Shown here piece by piece: positions 25,837-38,400 of a stretch of DNA of 64,000 nt. Source of the stretch: Linanthus parryae (taxonomy: Eukaryota > Streptophyta > Magnoliopsida > Ericales > Polemoniaceae); assembly GCA_023055425.1 (NCBI GenBank), contig JALGPY010000002.1:122586088-122650087 (forward strand), in the 5' to 3' direction. A program made the position numbers and the translations under genes. Under the pieces are notes generated by a model. The model saw nothing but the letters and a program-made list of their open reading frames with translations. It did no database searches and was not told the origin of the DNA. How positions within the stretch are numbered: the stretch's first letter is position 1; each line of letters opens with the position of its first letter.

Positions 25837-26123
25837 TACTATTACGCCTTAGTCTGCTATTTTAGTACCTTTGAGATTTAATTGACCCTGAGACTTAGAA
25901 CCCAAATGAGACTATGACCACCTAATTAGATAGACGTGACTACGACCTTAGTTGACTTTACGTGTTGCATTGCGTATGTCGTAAAATGATTACTTGCTAC
26001 TATTTGTTATGTGAAGTTACTTGCCATCCATGTGATATAAATTCTGTTAGACAGTTACTTGTTAGATGATTTGAATATTATGATTAGCCGGTTGATCTTA
26101 GCTTCGAGGACGAAGCTGTGCTT
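25837..26123 (+). other. Gypsy 3' noncoding region before the polypurine tract
   Basis: 287 nt without recognisable genes between the gag-pol stop and the polypurine tract. I see no extra envelope-like or accessory frame. Confidence 0.7.
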
Positions 26124-26136
26124 AAGGGGGGAAGGA
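26124..26136 (+). promoter_or_regulatory. Polypurine tract
   Basis: The purine run AAGGGGGGAAGGA directly abuts the TG start of the 3' LTR, as expected for the plus-strand DNA primer in reverse transcription. Confidence 0.9.
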
Positions 26137-26562
26137 TGTAATACCCCGTTTGTCTAGCAGGGGTAAAACAGTCATTTTAGAAGCATATAATAATTAATTT
26201 GCAACATAATATTTTTAATAATAAATCTTTGAGTTGAGTTTATAAAAAGTTTTAGAATAATATTAGAGTAATAGTTAATAGTTAATTCGTAGTTGTTTTA
26301 CAAATTTTAGTTAGTTTTAATTTATAGCGCGTGTCCAACTACCGCGATAATTGCTAGACTTGCCACACCCAATCACCCAACCACATAGTACTCCACCCAC
26401 ACCCAAATATTTCTAATAAAATTTTAGTTAAATGAACTTTTGTCTCCAGGAAGTCATCTTCCTCTTCCTCAACACGATTCATCACCGCCTATACCACCTT
26501 CGGGAGATCTCTTCACCGCCCCTGTCACCATCAATCGTGCTTGGAGCCCAAGTAACCTCGCC

Positions 26563-26569
26563 TATATAA
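26563..26569 (+). promoter_or_regulatory. Putative TATA box of the 3' LTR
   Basis: TATATAA at the position equivalent to the 5' LTR box. If used, it would drive transcription rightward into the remaining part of LINE 1 ORF2. Confidence 0.5.
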
Positions 26570-28032
26570 GCTCCCTCCAGCCACCACCTCCCACCAGCAG
26601 CCACTCACAACAACCACCACCTCCCTCGTCACCATTGCCGTCGTCACCTTCAACATCACCAACACCACCACTTGCAGCTCTCTCACTCTCACTCTGTCCA
26701 ACTCTCTGTTACTCTCTATTCCCAGCATTCACTACCAGCAGTAGCAGGAGAGGTGGCAGCAGCCACCACCGCAGCCACCCCCGTTGCCGTCGGCAACCAC
26801 CCGAGAAGAAACCCAGCAGCCTCTCTCAACCCAGATCTCCCTCTCCTTCTCTCCCTCCCTCTCTGTTCTCTGAGCTCACCAGAACAGCCTAGAAGCAATA
26901 GCAGCAACTACCACGGCCGCCATCGCCGCCGTCGGACAACCACAAAGAAGACCCACTTCTCTCTCTCTCATCCCCGGAGGCTTCTCTGTCCGTCTCTGAT
27001 CAGTCTCGTCCCCTCCTCTTCCCTGAAACAGAGGCTAGCAGCAGCTGCAGCAGCGAGACAGAGGAGTACAGCCACTGTCGCCACCGTCGCAGCCATTGTT
27101 GCCGGCCAAGCTTCGGCCAAATTCCGGCGAGTGCACCGCAGCAGCACCCAGCCTCTCTCTCTGCTTCCAGTAGGCTCTTAGGGCCCCGACCAACTCATTG
27201 GAGAGTTCAAACCCAGCTGTGGAAGCCATTAAAGCCGGCGACGGAGCTCAACTCCGGCGACCCCGACGCCAAGCTTCGACCCGACCCGTTTCTTAGCGAT
27301 TTCCGGCCATTTTTGGCCTAGGTATGTCCTATACCTTCTGATTAGTTGATGTATGTTGTTAGAAATGAAGTTCGATAGCTTGAATCGTAGTTAAATTGAA
27401 GAAAATGAAGTTGTTGAAGAAGGGGGGGGGGTAAAAGTGTAGTTTTTGCAAACTGTTAAAGCATGACCTAGGGGTACTGTTTGTAATTTCAGAAACTTTA
27501 AGGGATGTTAGTATACTATATTAAACTTGTTTTGGTGGCTAGTTGAGGAATTTGTAGACTTTTATTACGAATGGGGGGTTTATGTGTATTTAACTTAAAC
27601 TTGTCACTTTTCGCTAAAAATAAAAATAACAATTTCGGAATAAAAATAATTTCTAAAAATACTATATTTCATCCTCGTTTTAGAAAAGTAATTTTGGTAT
27701 TAAAATAGCATGCGGTTTATTCGTTAAAAATTAAATAAGAAATATTTTTAGTTAAACTTTGAATAAATATTGTTAAATAAATATTGTTAATAACTTGGAT
27801 GTTTAATACTTGCAAATTTGATATTTTTCTAGGCTTTAAATATTGTTTTGTGGTGGTTAGTATTTAGTAAAAGTTTTCTCTTTAAATTAAATAGTTTTAA
27901 ATATTGTATAAATAATTATAGAAATAATAATAATAATAATGTCTTTTTCATTAAAGATAAACTAGTTTTGTTTTCACTACTATATCAAGCATTTTATAAA
28001 ATAATTTCTCTAGTTAATTAATTACTTCTAGC

Positions 28033-28173
<141 letters not shown>

Positions 28174-29314
28174 CCGTTTAAATATAAACATGTGGCTTTA
28201 TAATAGAAGTTTATAATGAAATAAAATGTTAGGAAAATATTAACTAGAGGGGTTGGGTAGAATTAAAAGAAAATATTATTAGGACGAGTAGTATTTTGTT
28301 GGATTATTTGTTGACATAATAGTTACGGGTTGTAGGTGACGGTTTGTAGGCCGAGACTTTTCTAGAACGTGCTAGTGCTACGGAAGTAAGGTAAGTAACA
28401 TGCCAAGCCTAGAGCCTAGCTTCCTTCGTGTCTTAATACGACTTTTATTTCTTGTCTCAAAATGCATTTCATTTGGTTATTTATTTACTTGTTTATTTGA
28501 AGTTTCCTTTTTTTTCAAAGAAGTTATTTGAACTTGTCACACGATTAATAATAATGCGTAATTAACGTAAAGTGGAAAGAGTTGTGCGAGAGAAGCAATT
28601 TTTATTATTGTCGTGTGACTTCGATCACTCGACCAGAGATCAGATTTTATTTTAACCCGGTCGCAACCTGCCGGGTCGCTCCATGTACTCACCTCTCTGG
28701 CCGCAAGAAGTCTTAGGGGGCTGCCGGCAGTTAAGGTCATGGTTGCTAGTGATAGATTAGTAGTTCCTTCCCCGTATCAACAAAGCTAATAATACAGTTT
28801 TGGCATGAGTTTTTGAAAGGAAAAGAAGATGAGATTGAGGAAGATAATACCTGTTTGGAAGAGATAATAAGACAAGAAGAATGTTTATAGAAAGGGTCCC
28901 TACTTTATTTATGAAGTTCTTTCTTTACAAGTTTTTATTCCTCCTATTTTATTGCAATTAATAAAGTAAAGCTTCTTCTTCTGTTTTACATGTTTGGGTG
29001 TTACTTACTCAGTCTTTCGTACTGACTTTAGAAACTGCGGTTCTGTTTTCCTTCCCACCGCAGGCTTGGAGGCAGGAGGCTATGGCGAAGCAGGGTACGG
29101 GACTCACGTGTAGTGTTAGGTAGCAAGCATGATGATGTATAGCTTTTGGGAATCACTTTTGTAATGTTTAGAGACTCTATTGACGTTTAATGATGTATAA
29201 TAAATAAAAACTTTTGGAATGTTATGTTTTGATTCCCGCCGTCACTTTTAGCATCGGCCCCTCCCGGGCTTTCCGGTCCGGAACGGAAGGCTTGGGAAAC
29301 CGCGGGCCGTTGCA

Positions 29315-29319
29315 AATAG
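29315..29319. repeat. Right 5-bp target-site duplication of the gypsy element
   Basis: AATAG follows the terminal CA of the 3' LTR. Removing the element and one AATAG copy restores an open LINE ORF2 frame across the site. Confidence 0.95.
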
Positions 29320-31990
29320 CATTGAGGAACTAGCTGTTTGTCAAAAAGCTATTGATTTGAATCCCCAGGACTCACAGTTGAGAGCTGAGGAGAAACTGAT
29401 TCTGGAAGAGCATAGAAGAGTGGGCTTTGCAGAGGAAGAATTCAGGAGACAAAAAGCAAGAGTTGACTGGCTCAATCTAGGAGATAAGAATTCATCCTAC
29501 TTCTTCAGGTGTCTCAGAACTAATGAAGCAAGGTCTAGAATCGCTAGCATTATGCTAAATGATGGGTCTGTCTCAGAGGAACCAAGTCAGATTAAGGGGG
29601 CGTTTGTTGATTTCTTCAAGGAGCTTCTGGGAACAAAGCATGCAGGGGCTTATGGAGGAATTGAACAGGTTAGGCCATTTGTCAGACACAGGCTTAATGA
29701 AGAACAGAAACTTTTGTTGGCCATGGACTTCACTGATGAAGATATTGAAGAAGCATTCCTTAAACTCCCATCCAACAAGGCACCAGGGCCTGATGGATAC
29801 TCCAATAGTTTTTTCAAATCTTGTTGGCCTATTGTCAAAAGAGATGTGTGTGAGGCAGTTAAAGAATTCTTCTTGACAGGTCAATTACTTGGTGCAATCA
29901 ACTCCACTTGTATTGCTCTTATTCCAAAAACAGAATGTCCAAGAAGTGTGAAGGAGTTCAGGCCAATTGCACTATGCAACACAACTTATAAGTGTGTGTC
30001 ATCACTTGTTGCTAGTAGAATCAAGAGCCTCTTGCCTCAGCTTATTCATGGATCTCAATCAGCTTTTGTGGAAGGGAGGTGTATCTCTGATAATATTTTT
30101 CTTTCGCAAGAATTATTGAAGAACTATCACAAAAACTCATGCACCATACAACCTAGATGTGCATTAAAAGTAGATTTGATGAAAGCATATGATAGTGTTA
30201 GATGGGAGTTTCTTCTTGATGTGCTTGAATTGATGAATTTCCCTAAGAGAATGATTCTCTGGATCAAAGCTTGCATCTCCACACCTACATACACAATCTG
30301 CATTAATGGGGAGCTCACTGGATCATTTCAAGGGGCCAAGGGGTTGAGGCAGGGGGATCCACTTTCCCCCTACCTTTTTGTCATGGTAATGGAAGTTTTA
30401 GCAGGTTGTTTTGCTTCTGCAACATCTGATCCTCAGTTCAAATACCACTGGAGATGTAAAGAGAACAAGATCACCCATTTATGCTTTGCAGATGATCTGC
30501 TGGTGTTCTCATATGGTTCTTTGGCAGCAGCTAAACCATTGAAACAAGCTCTTGACTGTTTTTCAGCACTCTCAGGTTTGACACCCAACCTTGATAAAAG
30601 CAACATGTTCTTCTCCAATGTGGATCCCTTTGAGAAAGAACTTCTTCTTGATCTGTTTGGGTTTTCTGTGGGTACACTTCCAGTTAGGTATTTGGGGGTT
30701 CCCCTCATTACAACAAAACTCAAAGCCTCTGACTGTCAACCACTTATTGATAGAGTCACTTCAAAGATCAGCTCATGGCCTTCTAAGTACTTGTCTTTTG
30801 CAGGGAGATTACAGTTGATTAAAACAGTGTTGTTTGCTATTCAAATGTACTGGTCCTCAATTTTTATGCTTCCCTCTAGAGTTCACAATAGCATTGAGCA
30901 GCTCATGAGGAGGTTTCTCTGGTCAGGGTCAGAAATGAAGAAATCAGGTGCAAAAATAGCTTGGAGTGATGTATGTTTACCATTTGATGAAGGAGGACTT
31001 GGAATTAAAAGAACAAAAGAGTGGAACAAAGCTGCTATTGCCAAAGTTATTTGGAAACTGATATCACACAAATCAGAAGCTTTGTGGCATTGCTGGGCTC
31101 ATTCCCATCTGCTGAAAGGTCAATGTTTCTGGAAAATGAAAACCCCTTCTTTGGCATCTTGGTTTTGGAACAAAGCTCTGGGAATTAGAAAAGAAATTCA
31201 ACAGTTTATGTTCTGGAAAGTGGGGAATGGTGAGCTAATCTTCTTGTGGTGGGATTTCTGGTTACCAAAAGGGAGAATCATGGATTTTTTTCCAGAGAGA
31301 CTTATCTATGATTCAAACATCTCCAGACTTGCCAAGGTATGTTCTTTGATACACAATAATGTTTTCACTTGGCCTAGTGATCATAATGTGGATATCAAGT
31401 ACCTTAAAAATCTGTCCAATGAACTTAAGGTTGATGATTCTGCAAAGGATGTGCTTATGTAGCTTGATGGTTCTCCTGTCTCTTTCTCATCCTCATCAGT
31501 GTGGAAGTCCATTAGAACAAAGAAACCAACTGTTAACTGGGCTCATCTATGCTGGTTTTCAGAGTTTATTCCCAGATTTAGCTTTTTGTTTTGGTTAGCC
31601 ATCCAATTCAAACTGTCAACTGGTGATAGGCTAATTGCTTGGGGAGTGACAACTTCTGCTCCTTGCTTGTTGTGTAATTTTGTAGTTGAGGATCACAATC
31701 ACTTGTTCTTCTCCTGTAAATTTACCAACTCCATCTTGCATTTTTTTGAGCAGAAATTTGGTTTCTCTGTGCCTAGATTACCTTGGAAGGAGATGGTCTC
31801 TTTTATGGCAGATAAGTGGAAGAAACCTACCAAGAAGAATGCCATTTGTAAAAGAGTTATCTCAGCAGTGATCTACTACAGTTGGAGGGAAAGGAATTCC
31901 AGATTCCACACAAAGAAAATTGCTCCAGAAGTTGCAGTTATCAGACAGATTTCTTTATCTCATGATAATTTCTGCTTTGATGTGCATTGA
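29320..31990 (+). pseudogene. LINE 1 ORF2, 3' part (RT and zf-RVT), one nonsense codon
   Basis: It continues the frame broken at 17640; the two pieces total 3,585 nt, exactly 1,195 codons. The order is a linker, then LGDKNSSYFF, APGPDGYSNSFFK, the RT core with SQSAFVEGR, DLMKAYDSVRW, GLRQGDPLSPYLF and the catalytic FADDL. A C-terminal zf-RVT region follows (LCWF, PRFSFLFWLAI, GDRLIAWGV, CLLC...H..FFSC). RT would copy the LINE RNA at the nicked target. TAG at 31460-31462 replaces the Trp seen in the related copy at 41797-45377 and removes the zf-RVT region. The same frame then runs to TGA at 31988-31990. No RNase H domain is seen. Confidence 0.93.
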
Positions 31991-32386
31991 CTCAAAGGAT
32001 TGTATGGTGTTGCCTGGGGAATTACCCCTACCACCATTTTGTTGTTCTCTTGATTTTGTTACAGTTGTTTATGTATGTTGTTTGTATGTTAACATGTCTG
32101 CTGAATGTAATAGGTTAGCTGTTAGCTCACTGTAATTGCTCAGTAGTTGTGCCAATTCTTTGGTTTGTATTTTGTAGTTAGTGGCTTGAATTTGCAGCTA
32201 CTACACTACTCTTAGCTTTGTTAGGACCATCCTATCAAACCTGTTTCTCACTTTGCTTTAGTTAATTCTAGTTCACTAGATTTAGCTTGAGCTGTGGTTG
32301 TGTGTAACCACATTGCTCTACCTGGGGTATACCCCTTGTAGTTCTGTTGTCTGTTCTCCCTTTTATCCAAAATTCAAAGTTTACCC
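31991..32386 (+). other. LINE 1 3' UTR
   Basis: A non-coding tail with TGGGGTATACCCCTTGT and TTTTATCCAAAATTCAAAG just before the A10 tail. Very similar terminal sequence, in reverse orientation, ends LINE 2 and both short non-autonomous elements, so it is probably what the RT recognises. Confidence 0.85.
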
Positions 32387-32396
32387 AAAAAAAAAA

Positions 32397-32409
32397 CACC
32401 GCAACGTTA
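32397..32409. repeat. Right target-site duplication of LINE 1
   Basis: This is the second copy of CACCGCAACGTTA, after the A10 tail. The satellite continues with AATTTTTTAGATTAACC, as in uninterrupted copies of the same monomer (for example near 6200). Confidence 0.93.
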
Positions 32410-35400
32410 AATTTTTTAGATTAACCATTGATTTTAGAGTTGGTCGATGATTTTATTGATCAAAAATAGTGGTTTGAGCTAGTGGACACCATAACGTTAA
32501 AAATTTGAGATTAACCTTTGACTTTAGAGTTGGTTGATTGATTTATGTGACCAAAAGAAGTGGTTAGACCTAGTGGACACCGCTGCGTTAAAGATTTGAG
32601 ATTAACCTTTAACTTTAGAGTTGGTCGATGACTTTAGTTGTCAAAGTAGTGGTTTGAGCTACTGGACACTGCAACGTTAAAAAAATTCGATTAACCTTTG
32701 ACTTTAGACTTTGTCGATGACTTAAGTTGCCAAATTATTGGTTTGAGTAACTTGACACCGCAACGTTAACAAATTTTCGATTAACCTTTGACTTTAGAGT
32801 TGGTCAATTACTTTATTGGACCAAAAGTAGTGGTTTGACCTAGTGGACACCACAACGTTAAAAATTTGAGATTAACCTTGTACTTTAGAGTTGGACGATG
32901 ACTTTGTTTGGTCAAAAGTAGTGGTTTGAGCTAGTGGTCACCGCAACGTTAAAAATTTGAGATCAACCTTTGAATTTAGACTTGGTCGATGACTTTATTT
33001 GACCAAAGTAGTAGTTTGAGCTAGTGGACACCGCAACGTTAAAATTTTGCTATTAACCTTTGACTTTAGAGTTGGTCGATGACTTTATTTGACCAAAAAT
33101 AGTGGTTTGACCTAGTGGACACCGCAACGTTAAAAATTAAAGATTAACCTTTGAATTTAGAGTTGGTCGATGACTTTATTTGACCAAAATTAGAGGTTTG
33201 AGCTTGTGTACACTGCAACGCTAAAAATTTGAGATCAACATTTGACTTTGGAATTGGTCAATGACTGCATTTTGTAGAAAGTAGTGGCTTGAGCTAGTGG
33301 ACACGGCACCGTTAAAAATTTGAGATTAACCTTTGACTTCAGAGTTGGGATGAATTTATTTGAGTCAAAGATAGTGGTTTGAGCTAATGGACACCGCAAC
33401 GTTAATAAATTGAGATTAACCTTTGACTTTAGAGTTGTCGATGACTTTATTGACAAAAAGTAGTGTTTTGACCAAAAGTAGTGGTTTGACCTAATGGACA
33501 CCGCAACGTTTAATTTTTTAGATTAACCAGTGATTTTAGAGTTGGTCGATGACTTTATTTGACCAAAAGTAGTGGTTTGAGCTAGTGGACCCCACAACGT
33601 TAAAAATTTGAGATTAACCTTTGACTTTAGAGTTGGTCGATGACTTATGTGACCAAAAGAAGTGGTTAGACCTAGTGGACATTGCGGCGTTAAAAATTTG
33701 AGAATAACCTTTGACTTTAGAGTTGGTCGATGACTCTAGTTGCCAAAGTAGTGGTTTGAGCTCCAAGACACCGCAACGTTAAAAAATTTCGATTAACCTT
33801 TGACTTTAGAGGTTGTCGATGACTTTATTGGACCAAAAGTAGTGGTTTGTCCTAGTGCACACCACAACGCTAAAAATTTAAGATTAACCTTGTACTTTAG
33901 AGTTGGACGATGACTCTGTTTGGTCAGAAGTAGTGGTTTGAGCTACTGGTCACCGCAACGTTAAAAATTAGAGATTAACCTTTGACTTTAGAGTTGGTCG
34001 ATGACTTTATTTGAGTCAAAGATGGTGGTTTGAGCTACTGACACCACAATGTTAATAAATTGAGATTAAACTTTGACTTTAGAGTTGGTCGACGACTTTT
34101 TTGACCAAAAATGGTGGTTTGACCTAATGAACACCGCAACGTTAAATTTTTTAGATTAACCATTGATTTTAGAGTTGGTCGATGACTTTATTGATCAAAA
34201 ATAGTGGTTTGAGCTAGTGGACACCATAACGTTAAAAATTTGAGATTAATTTTTGACTTTAGAGTTGGTTGATTGATTTATGTGACCAAAAGAAGTGGTT
34301 AGACCTAGTGGACACCGCTGCGTTAAAGATTTGAGATTAACCTTTAACTTTAGAGTTGGTCGATGACTTTAGTTGCCAAAGTAGTGGTTTGAGCTACTAG
34401 ACACTGCAACGTTAAAAAAATTCGATCTTTGACTTTAGACTTTGTCGATGACTTAAGTTGCCAAAGTATTGGTTGAGTAACTTGACACCGCAACGTTAAC
34501 AAATTTTCGATTAACCTTTGACTTTAGAGTTGGTCAATGACTTTATTGGACCAAAAGTAGTGGTTTGACCTAGTGGACACCACAACGTTAAAAATTTGAG
34601 ATTAACCTTGTACTTTAGAATTGGACGATGACTTTGTTTGGTCAAAAGTAGTGGTTTGAGCTAGTGGTCACCGCAACGTTAAAAATTTGAGATCAACCTT
34701 TGACTTTAGACTTGGTCGATGACTTTATTTGACTAAAGTATTTGTTTGAGCTAGTGGACACCGCAACGTTAAAATTTTGCTATTAACCTTTGACTTTAGA
34801 GTTGGTCGATGACTTTATTTGACCAAAAATAGTGGTTTGACCTAGTGGACACCGCAACATTAAAAATTAAAGATTGACCTTTGAATTTAGAGTTGGTCGA
34901 TGACTTTATTTGACCAAAATTAGAGGTTTGAGCTTGTGTACACTGCAACGCTAAAAATTTGAGATCAACATTTGACTTTGGAATTGGTCAATGACTGCAT
35001 TTTGTAGAAAGTAGTGGCTTGAACTAGTGGACACGGCAACGTTAAAAATTTGAGATTAACCTTTGACTTCAGAGTTGGGATGAATTTATTTGAGTCAAAG
35101 ATAGTGGTTTGAGCTAATGGACACTGCAACGTTAATAAATCGAGATTAACCTTTGACTTTAGAGTTGATCGATGACTTTATTGACCAAAAGTAGTGGTTT
35201 GACCTAATGGACACCGCAACGTTTAATTTTTTAGATTAACCAGTGATTTTAGAGTTGGTCGATGACTTTATTTGACCAAAAGTAGTGGTTTGAGCTAGTG
35301 GACCCCACAACGTTAAAAATTTGAGATTAACCTTTGACTTTAGAGTTGGTCGATGAATTATGTGACCAAAAGAAGTGGTTAGACCTAGTGGACATTGCGG

Positions 35401-38400
35401 CGTTAAAAATTTGAGAATAACCTTTGACTTTAGAGTTGGTCGATGACTCTAGTTGCCAAAGTAGTGGTTTGAGCTACAAGACACCGCATCGTTAAAACAT
35501 TTCGATTAACCTTTGACTTTAGAGGTTGTCGATGACTTTATTGGACCAAAAGTAGTGGTTTGTCCTAGTGCAAACCACAACGCTAAAAATTTAAGATTAA
35601 CCTCGTACGTTAGAGTTGGACGATGACTCTGTTTGGTCAAAAGTAGTGGTTTGAGCTACTGGTCACCGCAACGTTAAAAATTAGAGATTAACCTTTGACT
35701 TTAGAGTTGGTCGATGACTTTATTTGAGTCAAAGATGGTGGTTTGAGCTACTGGACACCACAATGTTAATAAATTGAGATTAACCTTTGACTTTAGAGTT
35801 GGTCGGTGACTTTTTTGACCAAAAGTAGTGGTTTGACCTAATGAACACCGCAACGTTAAATTTTTTAGATTACCCATTGATTTTAGAGTTGGTCGATGAC
35901 TTTATTGATCAAAAATAGTGGTTTGAGCTAGTGGACACCATAACGTTAAAAATTTGAGATTAACCTTTGACTTTAGAGTTGGTCGACTGATTTATGTGAC
36001 CAAAAGAAGTGGTTAGACCTAGTGGACACCGCTGCGTTAAAGATTTGAGATTAACCTTTAACTTTAGAGTTGGTCGATGACTTTAGTTGCCAAAGTAGTG
36101 GTTTGAGCTACTGGACACTGCAACGTTAAAAAAATTCGATTAACCTTTGACTTTAGACTTTGTCGATGACTTAAGTTGCCAAAGTATTGGTTTGAGTAAC
36201 TTGACACCGCAACGTTAACAAATTTTCGATTAACCTTTGACTTTAGAGTTGGTCAATGACTTTATTGGACCAAAAGTAGTGGTTTGACCTAGTGGACACC
36301 ACAACGTTAAATATTTGAGATTAACCTTGTACTTTAGAGTTGGACGATGACTTTGTTTGGTCAAAAGTAGTGGTTTGAGCTAGTGGTCACCGCAACGTTA
36401 AAAGTTTGAGATCAACCTTTGACTTTAGACTTGGTCGATGACTTTATTTGACTAAAGTAGTGGTTTGAGCTAGTGGACACCGCAACGTTAAAATTTTGCT
36501 ATTAACCTTTGACTTTAGAGTTGGTCGATGACTTTATTTGACCAAAAATAGTGGTTTGACCTAGTGGACACCGCAACGTTAAAAATTAAAGATTAACCTT
36601 TGAATTTAGAGTTGGTCGATGACTTTATTTGACCAAAATTAGAGGTTTGAGCTTGTGTACACTGCAACGCTAAAAATTTGAGATCAACATTTGACTTTGG
36701 AATTGGTCAATGACTGCATTTTGTAGAAAGTAGTGGCTTGAACTAGTGGACACGGCAACGTTAAAAATTTGAGATTAACCTTTGACTTCAGAGTTGGGAT
36801 GAATTTATTTGAGTCAAAGATAGTGGTTTGAGCTAATGGACACTGCAACGTTAATAAATCGAGATTAACCTTTGACTTTAGAGTTGGTCGATGACTTTAT
36901 TGACCAAAAGTAGTGGTTTGACCTAATGGACACCGCAACGTTTAATTTTTTAGATTAACCAGTGATTTTAGAGTTGGTCGATGACTTTATTTGACCAAAA
37001 GTAGTGGTTTGAGCTAGTGGACCCCACAACGTTAAAAATTTGAGATTAACCTTTGACTTTAGAGTTGGTCGATGAATTATGTGACCAAAAGAAGTGGTTA
37101 GACCTAGTGGACATTGCGGCGTTAAAAATTTGAGAATAACCTTTGACTTTAGAGTTGGTCGATGACTCTAGTTGCCAAAGTAGTGGTTTGAGCTACAAGA
37201 CACCGCATCGTTAAAACATTTCGATTAACCTTTGACTTTAGAGGTTGTCGATGACTTTATTGGACCAAAAGTAGTGGTTTTTCCTAGTGCAAACCACAAC
37301 GCTAAAAATTTAAGATTAACCTTGTACGTTAGAGTTGGACGATGACTCTGTTTGGTCAAAAGTAGTGGTTTGAGCTACTGGTCACCGCAACGTTAAAAAT
37401 TAGAGATTAACCTTTGACTTTAGAGTTGGTCGATGACTTTATTTGAGTCAAAGATGGTGGTTTGAGCTACTGGACACCACAATGTTAATAAATTGAGATT
37501 AACCTTTGACTTTAGAGTTGGTCGGTGACTTTTTTGACCAAAAGTAGTGGTTTGACCTAATGAACACCGCAACGTTAAATTTTTTAGATTACCCATTGAT
37601 TTTAGAGTTGGTCGATGACTTTATTGATCAAAAATAGTGGTTTGAGCTAGTGGACACCATAACGTTAAAAATTTGAGATTAACCTTTGACTTTAGAGTTG
37701 GTCGACTGATTTATGTGACCAAAAGAAGTGGTTAGACCTAGTGGACACCGCTGCGTTAAAGATTTGAGATTAACCTTTAACTTTAGAGTTGGTCGATGAC
37801 TTTAGTTGCCAAAGTAGTGGTTTGAGCTACTGGACACTGCAACGTTAAAAAAATTCGATTAACCTTTGACTTTAGACTTTGTCGATGACTTAAGTTGCCA
37901 AAGTATTGGTTTGAGTAACTTGACACCGCAACGTTAACAAATTTTCGATTAACCTTTGACTTTAGAGTTGGTCAATGACTTTATTGGACCAAAAGTAGTG
38001 GTTTGACCTAGTGGACACCACAACGTTAAATATTTGAGATTAACCTTGTACTTTAGAGTTGGACGATGACTTTGTTTGGTCAAAAGTAGTGGTTTGAGCT
38101 AGTGGTCACCGCAACGTTAAAAATTTGAGATCAACCTTTGACTTTAGACTTGGTCGATGACTTTATTTGACTAAAGTAGTGGTTTGAGCTAGTGGACACC
38201 GCAACGTTAAAATTTTGCTATTAACCTTTGACTTTAGAGTTGGTCGATGACTTTATTTGACCAAAAATATTGGTTTGACCTAGTGGACACCGCAACGTTA
38301 AAAATTAAAGATTAACCTTTGAATTTAGAGTTGGTCGATGACTTTATTTGACCAAAATTAGAGGTTTGAGCTTGTGTACACTGCAACGCTAAAAATTTGA

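Noticed and set aside
31499..31990. Separate small gene at the 3' end of LINE 1
   Set aside because: It is the same frame as ORF2 after the TAG at 31460 and encodes its zf-RVT region, so it is part of ORF2.
33235..33501. Minus-strand open frame of 88 codons within satellite array B
   Set aside because: It is made entirely of satellite monomers and is not conserved as a frame in neighbouring HOR copies. It is a chance opening.
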